This document shows, in pieces, positions 61,116 to 64,000 of a DNA stretch of 64,000 nucleotides. The notes beneath the pieces were generated by a model. That model was not told the origin of the DNA and ran no database searches. It was given only the letters and a program-made list of their open reading frames with translations. Every line of letters begins with the position of its first letter. The first letter of the stretch is position 1. The position numbers and the translations under genes were made by a program. The stretch covers positions 7,874,001-7,938,000 of the forward strand of contig NZ_CP073318.1 of the NCBI RefSeq assembly GCF_018263855.1, written 5' to 3'. This stretch comes from Kutzneria sp. CA-103260. Lineage in GTDB: Bacteria > Actinomycetota > Actinomycetes > Mycobacteriales > Pseudonocardiaceae.

Positions 61116-62066
61116 CTACTTGGCGGCGCTGATCCTGGCCAGCCGCTGCGGGCTCGGCCACCGCACGTTCCACGCCCAGCCGAGCTTCTCGAAGATCCAG
61201 ATCGTGCGGGCGGAGATGTCGATCTGACCGCGCTGCACGCCGTGGCGGGCCGAGGTGGGGTCGGCGTGGTGCAGGTTGTGCCACGACTCGCCGAACGACA
61301 GGATCGCCAGCGGCCAGAAGTTGGCCGACTTGTCGCGGGCGGCGAACGGCCGCTCGCCGATCATGTGGCAGATGGAGTTCACGGACCAGGTCACGTGGTG
61401 CAGCACGGCCACCCGGACCAGGCCGGCCCAGAAGAAGGCGGTCAGCGCGCCGGCCCAGGACCAGCTGATCAGGCCGCCAAGCACGGCCGGGGCCAGCAGG
61501 CTGACCGCGGTCCACACCGGGAACAGCCGGTCGACCCGGACCAGGCCCTCGTCGGCGACGAGGTCGGGGGCGAAGCGGTCCCGGTTGGTCAGGTCCCGGT
61601 CGTACAGCCAGCCCATGTGCGCGTGCCAGAAGCCGCGGGCCAACGCGACCGGCCCGGTGCCGAACAGCCACGGCGAGTGCGGGTCGCCCTCGCGGTCGGA
61701 GAAGGCGTGGTGCCGGCGGTGGTCGGCGACCCACTTGATCACCGAGCCCTGCAGCGACATGCTGCCGGCGATGGCCAGGGCGATCCGCAGGCCGCGCTTG
61801 GCCTTGAAGGAGCCGTGGGTGAAGTAGCGGTGGTAGCCGACGGTCACGCCCATGCCGCTGATGCAGAAGAACACGGCGGCGATCGCGATGTCGACCCAGC
61901 TCAACCCCCAGCCCCAGGCCAGCGGGACGGCGGCGACCAACGCGACGAATGGCACGATGGTGAAGATGTAGATGAGGGCCTGCTCGGTGTTGCCATTACG
62001 GCCTTCGAGCATCGGCTTCGGCCCCCCGCCGGCCGCTTCCCTTGGCTTCTCCAGGGCTGTGGTCAT
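61116..62066 (-). CDS. Acyl-CoA (delta-9) fatty acid desaturase
   Basis: A 316-residue integral membrane di-iron desaturase. The three histidine boxes are HRYFTH, HRRHH and HNLHH, with four predicted membrane helices between them. It inserts a double bond in saturated acyl-CoA, adjusting membrane fluidity. I chose the ATG at 62066 because GAGGTG lies 6 nt upstream; a GTG at 62075 is in frame. It is transcribed towards the TetR gene, and divergent from the hydrolase gene. Confidence 0.93.
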   Translation of the reverse strand: MTTALEKPREAAGGGPKPMLEGRNGNTEQALIYIFTIVPFVALVAAVPLAWGWGLSWVDIAIAAVFFCISGMGVTVGYHRYFTHGSFKAKRGLRIALAIAGSMSLQGSVIKWVADHRRHHAFSDREGDPHSPWLFGTGPVALARGFWHAHMGWLYDRDLTNRDRFAPDLVADEGLVRVDRLFPVWTAVSLLAPAVLGGLISWSWAGALTAFFWAGLVRVAVLHHVTWSVNSICHMIGERPFAARDKSANFWPLAILSFGESWHNLHHADPTSARHGVQRGQIDISARTIWIFEKLGWAWNVRWPSPQRLARISAAK

Positions 62067-62224
62067 ACCGTGCACCTCGCGGTCAGTTTAAATTGCTTGA
62101 CTTAGGCGTACCTTGCCTACGGAACCGTAACTTACGCCAGCGTAGGTTGTACCGGCCGGGAATACCAGCCCGTGCGGCGACGTTGTCTTCATCTTCACAG
62201 GATCGACAGGCGGTCAGCTTCTCC

Positions 62225-63394
62225 GTGCCATCACAAGGCGTACGCGGCAATCGGCCTCTCCGGTTCGCCCTGGTCACCATCCCGGTACTGCTGGTCATCG
62301 CCGTGCTCGCGCTGCTCGGGATCGGCTGGTACTACAGCGACCAGCTGCTCGATCCGGCCCAGGCGCGACCCGGCTATCCGGACGTGTCGCTCGGTCCAAC
62401 GACTGTCGGCGGTGTGAGTTCCATCGCACTGCGAAAAGCGGCCGACACCACAAACGCCGGCGAGTGGGCGGTGCTCTGGTCGGGCGGCTACGTCCAGGTC
62501 GGCGAGGTGCTCTCGGACCGCGACGGCACGACCGTGCGCAAGCTGCTCAAGGGCCAGGCCCCGCCGGCCGGCACGCCGGTCCGGTTCAGCCCGCAGATGT
62601 GGCCGGGCGACCCGAAGTCCGCGCTGGGGCTGGATTTCCAGCATGTGAACGTGCCGACGGAGCTCGGCCCGATGCCGGCCTGGCTCACTCCCGGCACCAC
62701 CAACACCTGGGTGATCGCCATCCACGGTCGCGGCGGCACCCCGGAGGAGACGCTGCGGGCCATCCCGCCCCTGCACCAGCTGGGCCTGTCGGTGCTGTCC
62801 ATCACCTATCGCAACGACAGCGGCGCGCCCCCGTCCCCCGACGGCTTCTTCCATCTGGGCGACTCCGAATGGCAGGACGTGGAGTCGGCCATGAAGTACG
62901 CGACCGCCCACGGCGCCAGGCACACCGTGCTCTACGGCTGGTCGATGGGCGGCGCGATCGCCGAGCAGCTGCTGGCCCGGTCACCACTGGCCAGCCAGGT
63001 GGACGCCGTCGTGCTGGACGCGCCGGCGGTCAGCTGGGGCAAGACGTTGGTGTTGCAGGCCCAGAACCGCGGCCTGCCGCTGACCGGTCTGCTCACCTGG
63101 GACGCCGAGCTGGTCTCCGGCTGGCGGGCCGGCATCGACTTCGGCCGGATGGAGCTGATCGACTCCCCGCCCGCGCACCGGCCGCCCACGCTGCTGTTCC
63201 ACGGCTCGGCCGACGGCACTGTCCCCGTGCAGGCCTCCCGCGACCTGGCCGCCGCGGCGGGCCGGCTGGACTGGCCGCTGACCTACGTGGAGGTGCCGAA
63301 CGCCGAGCACACGGCCGCCTGGAACGTGGACCCGACGGGCTACGAAGGCCACCTCAGGGACTTCTTGGGCAGCCGCCCTGACCTGACGAGGTGA
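62225..63394 (+). CDS. Membrane-anchored alpha/beta hydrolase
   Basis: A 389-residue protein with one N-terminal helix (about residues 14-38, ALVTIPVLLVIAVLALLGIGWYY) and an extracytoplasmic hydrolase domain. IHGRGGTPEE is the oxyanion region, YGWSMGGAIAEQL holds the nucleophilic Ser, and the Asp and His are in HGSADGTVP and PNAEHTAAW. Acts on an unknown ester or peptide. The GTG at 62225 is likely but lacks a clear ribosome binding site. Its stop is 33 bp before tRNA-Gln. Confidence 0.8.
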   Translation: MPSQGVRGNRPLRFALVTIPVLLVIAVLALLGIGWYYSDQLLDPAQARPGYPDVSLGPTTVGGVSSIALRKAADTTNAGEWAVLWSGGYVQVGEVLSDRDGTTVRKLLKGQAPPAGTPVRFSPQMWPGDPKSALGLDFQHVNVPTELGPMPAWLTPGTTNTWVIAIHGRGGTPEETLRAIPPLHQLGLSVLSITYRNDSGAPPSPDGFFHLGDSEWQDVESAMKYATAHGARHTVLYGWSMGGAIAEQLLARSPLASQVDAVVLDAPAVSWGKTLVLQAQNRGLPLTGLLTWDAELVSGWRAGIDFGRMELIDSPPAHRPPTLLFHGSADGTVPVQASRDLAAAAGRLDWPLTYVEVPNAEHTAAWNVDPTGYEGHLRDFLGSRPDLTR

Positions 63395-63427
63395 GACGTG
63401 ACAACATGGGGGCAGGCAACAACCCGG

Positions 63428-63498
63428 TCCGCTGTGGTGTAACGGCAGCACCTTGGATTTTGGTTCCAATGGTTCAGGTTCGAATCCTGGCAGCGGAG
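63428..63498 (+). tRNA. tRNA-Gln (UUG)
   Basis: A 71-nt cloverleaf: acceptor TCCGCTG with CAGCGGA, anticodon loop ATTTTGG with anticodon TTG, T loop TTCGAAT, discriminator G, CCA not encoded. It matches actinobacterial tRNA-Gln closely. Confidence 0.95.
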
Positions 63499-63571
63499 CA
63501 TCGGTAAGGAGTCGAAGCTGCACGAGGACACGGTCGCTCAGCCTGAGGACAGCGCTCCGGCGCTGGCCGAG

Positions 63572-64000
63572 ATGTCGGACGCGTGGCTGGTCGGACGCGC
63601 CCGAGAGCTGGCGATGTCCTCCGGCGGCGACGTCGAGGGTCGGTCCGACGCGGCGGTGGCCGAGGCCGACCGCCTGCTGGCCGAGGCCCAGCGGCGCGGC
63701 GAGCCGCGCATGGTCGCCCAGGTGCTGCGGACCAGCTGCCTGGTCCGGCTGTCCGGCGCGCACCCCACCAACGAGACCGACCCGCTGCTCGACGAGATGG
63801 TCGCGCACACCCGCCGGCACGGCCTGACCGTGATGGAGGCGGGCGCGCACGCGCTGCGGGGCCGGCGGCTGTTCCTCGGCGGCTACGAGGACGAGGCGCT
63901 CACCTCGGCCGCGCGGGCGCTGGCCATCCTGGACGAGGACCTCACCCCGGACACCCTGATCGGCGTCCGGTCCTGGACCCGGCTGCTGTCCGCGGTGCTG
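63572..64000 (+). CDS. TPR-like regulatory protein, N-terminal part (runs off right edge)
   Basis: The visible 143 codons (from ATG 63572) are helical and repeat-like (AWLVGRARELAMSSGG, AVAEADRLLAEAQRRGEPRMVAQVL, AARALAILDEDLTPDTLIGV), like the TPR-type region that precedes GGDEF domains in actinobacterial diguanylate cyclases; the C-terminal part is outside the window, so this is inference. An in-frame CTG at 63518 has AAGGAG 6 nt upstream and could be the true start, adding 18 residues. It follows tRNA-Gln by 73 bp. Confidence 0.6.
   Translation, partial: MSDAWLVGRARELAMSSGGDVEGRSDAAVAEADRLLAEAQRRGEPRMVAQVLRTSCLVRLSGAHPTNETDPLLDEMVAHTRRHGLTVMEAGAHALRGRRLFLGGYEDEALTSAARALAILDEDLTPDTLIGVRSWTRLLSAVL

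Overview
The window is GC-rich actinomycete chromosome. Starts are often GTG or TTG, many genes overlap by GTGA or ATGA, and mycothiol metabolism (Mca) is present. Gene content and order point to the Pseudonocardiales (Kutzneria/Amycolatopsis/Saccharothrix-like); the order is inferred, not proven. From memory of the Mycobacterium tuberculosis map, two blocks follow the Rv1084-to-Rv1074c order (YyaL, small membrane protein, mca, DUF4307, greA, metB, pra-like, cbs, SGNH esterase, thiolase; 0.6-22.8 kb) and the Rv1026-to-Rv1019 order (ppx, DUF501, ftsB-like, eno, lpqU, mazG, mfd, tetR; 44-61 kb). Lineage-specific genes sit between and inside these blocks.

Layout: 0-0.4 kb, partial conserved protein. 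0.6-9 kb, YyaL-like protein, then an RNA-repair operon (hen1-pnkp and two RlaP-type nucleotidyltransferases), a small membrane protein and another nucleotidyltransferase. 9-16 kb, mca, greA with a structured leader, an AsnC regulator divergent from hppD, an orphan phage-tail-like gene and threonine dehydratase. 16-25 kb, metB, a proline-rich membrane protein, cbs, SGNH hydrolase, thiolase, a secreted protein and a Bax-inhibitor-1 protein. 25.5-29 kb, a surface thioester-domain protein with its class F sortase and a deacetylase-like protein. 29-32.2 kb, a complete pqqA-C-D-E-B pathway for pyrroloquinoline quinone. 32-37 kb, response regulator, Na+/H+ antiporter, esterase with a Thr in place of the nucleophilic Ser, and a two-gene toxin-antitoxin-like operon with a clear promoter/operator. 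37.5-39 kb, an odd class I tRNA with a UAA anticodon, an MvdC/D-like ATP-grasp ligase and a 40-residue peptide encoded 2 nt upstream of it. 39-44 kb, ndh, family 5 uracil-DNA glycosylase, S10 peptidase, and an AbiEi-like gene bracketed by matching inverted repeats. 44-61 kb, core block with two LpqU-type transglycosylases, enolase, HelD-like helicase, MazG, SurA-like lipoprotein and Mfd. 58-64 kb, DUF4291/DUF1445 pair, an unknown gene, TetR-desaturase pair, alpha/beta hydrolase, tRNA-Gln and a partial gene.

The most promising candidates for something undescribed are the peptide/ATP-grasp/tRNA cluster (37.5-38.9 kb), the autoregulated two-gene operon (35.66-36.62 kb), and the AbiEi-like gene bounded by palindromic repeats (42.79-43.92 kb). 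A family of near-identical long hairpins recurs in the window, one copy lying between pqqA and pqqC. No CRISPR array, rRNA, insertion sequence or replication origin was seen.
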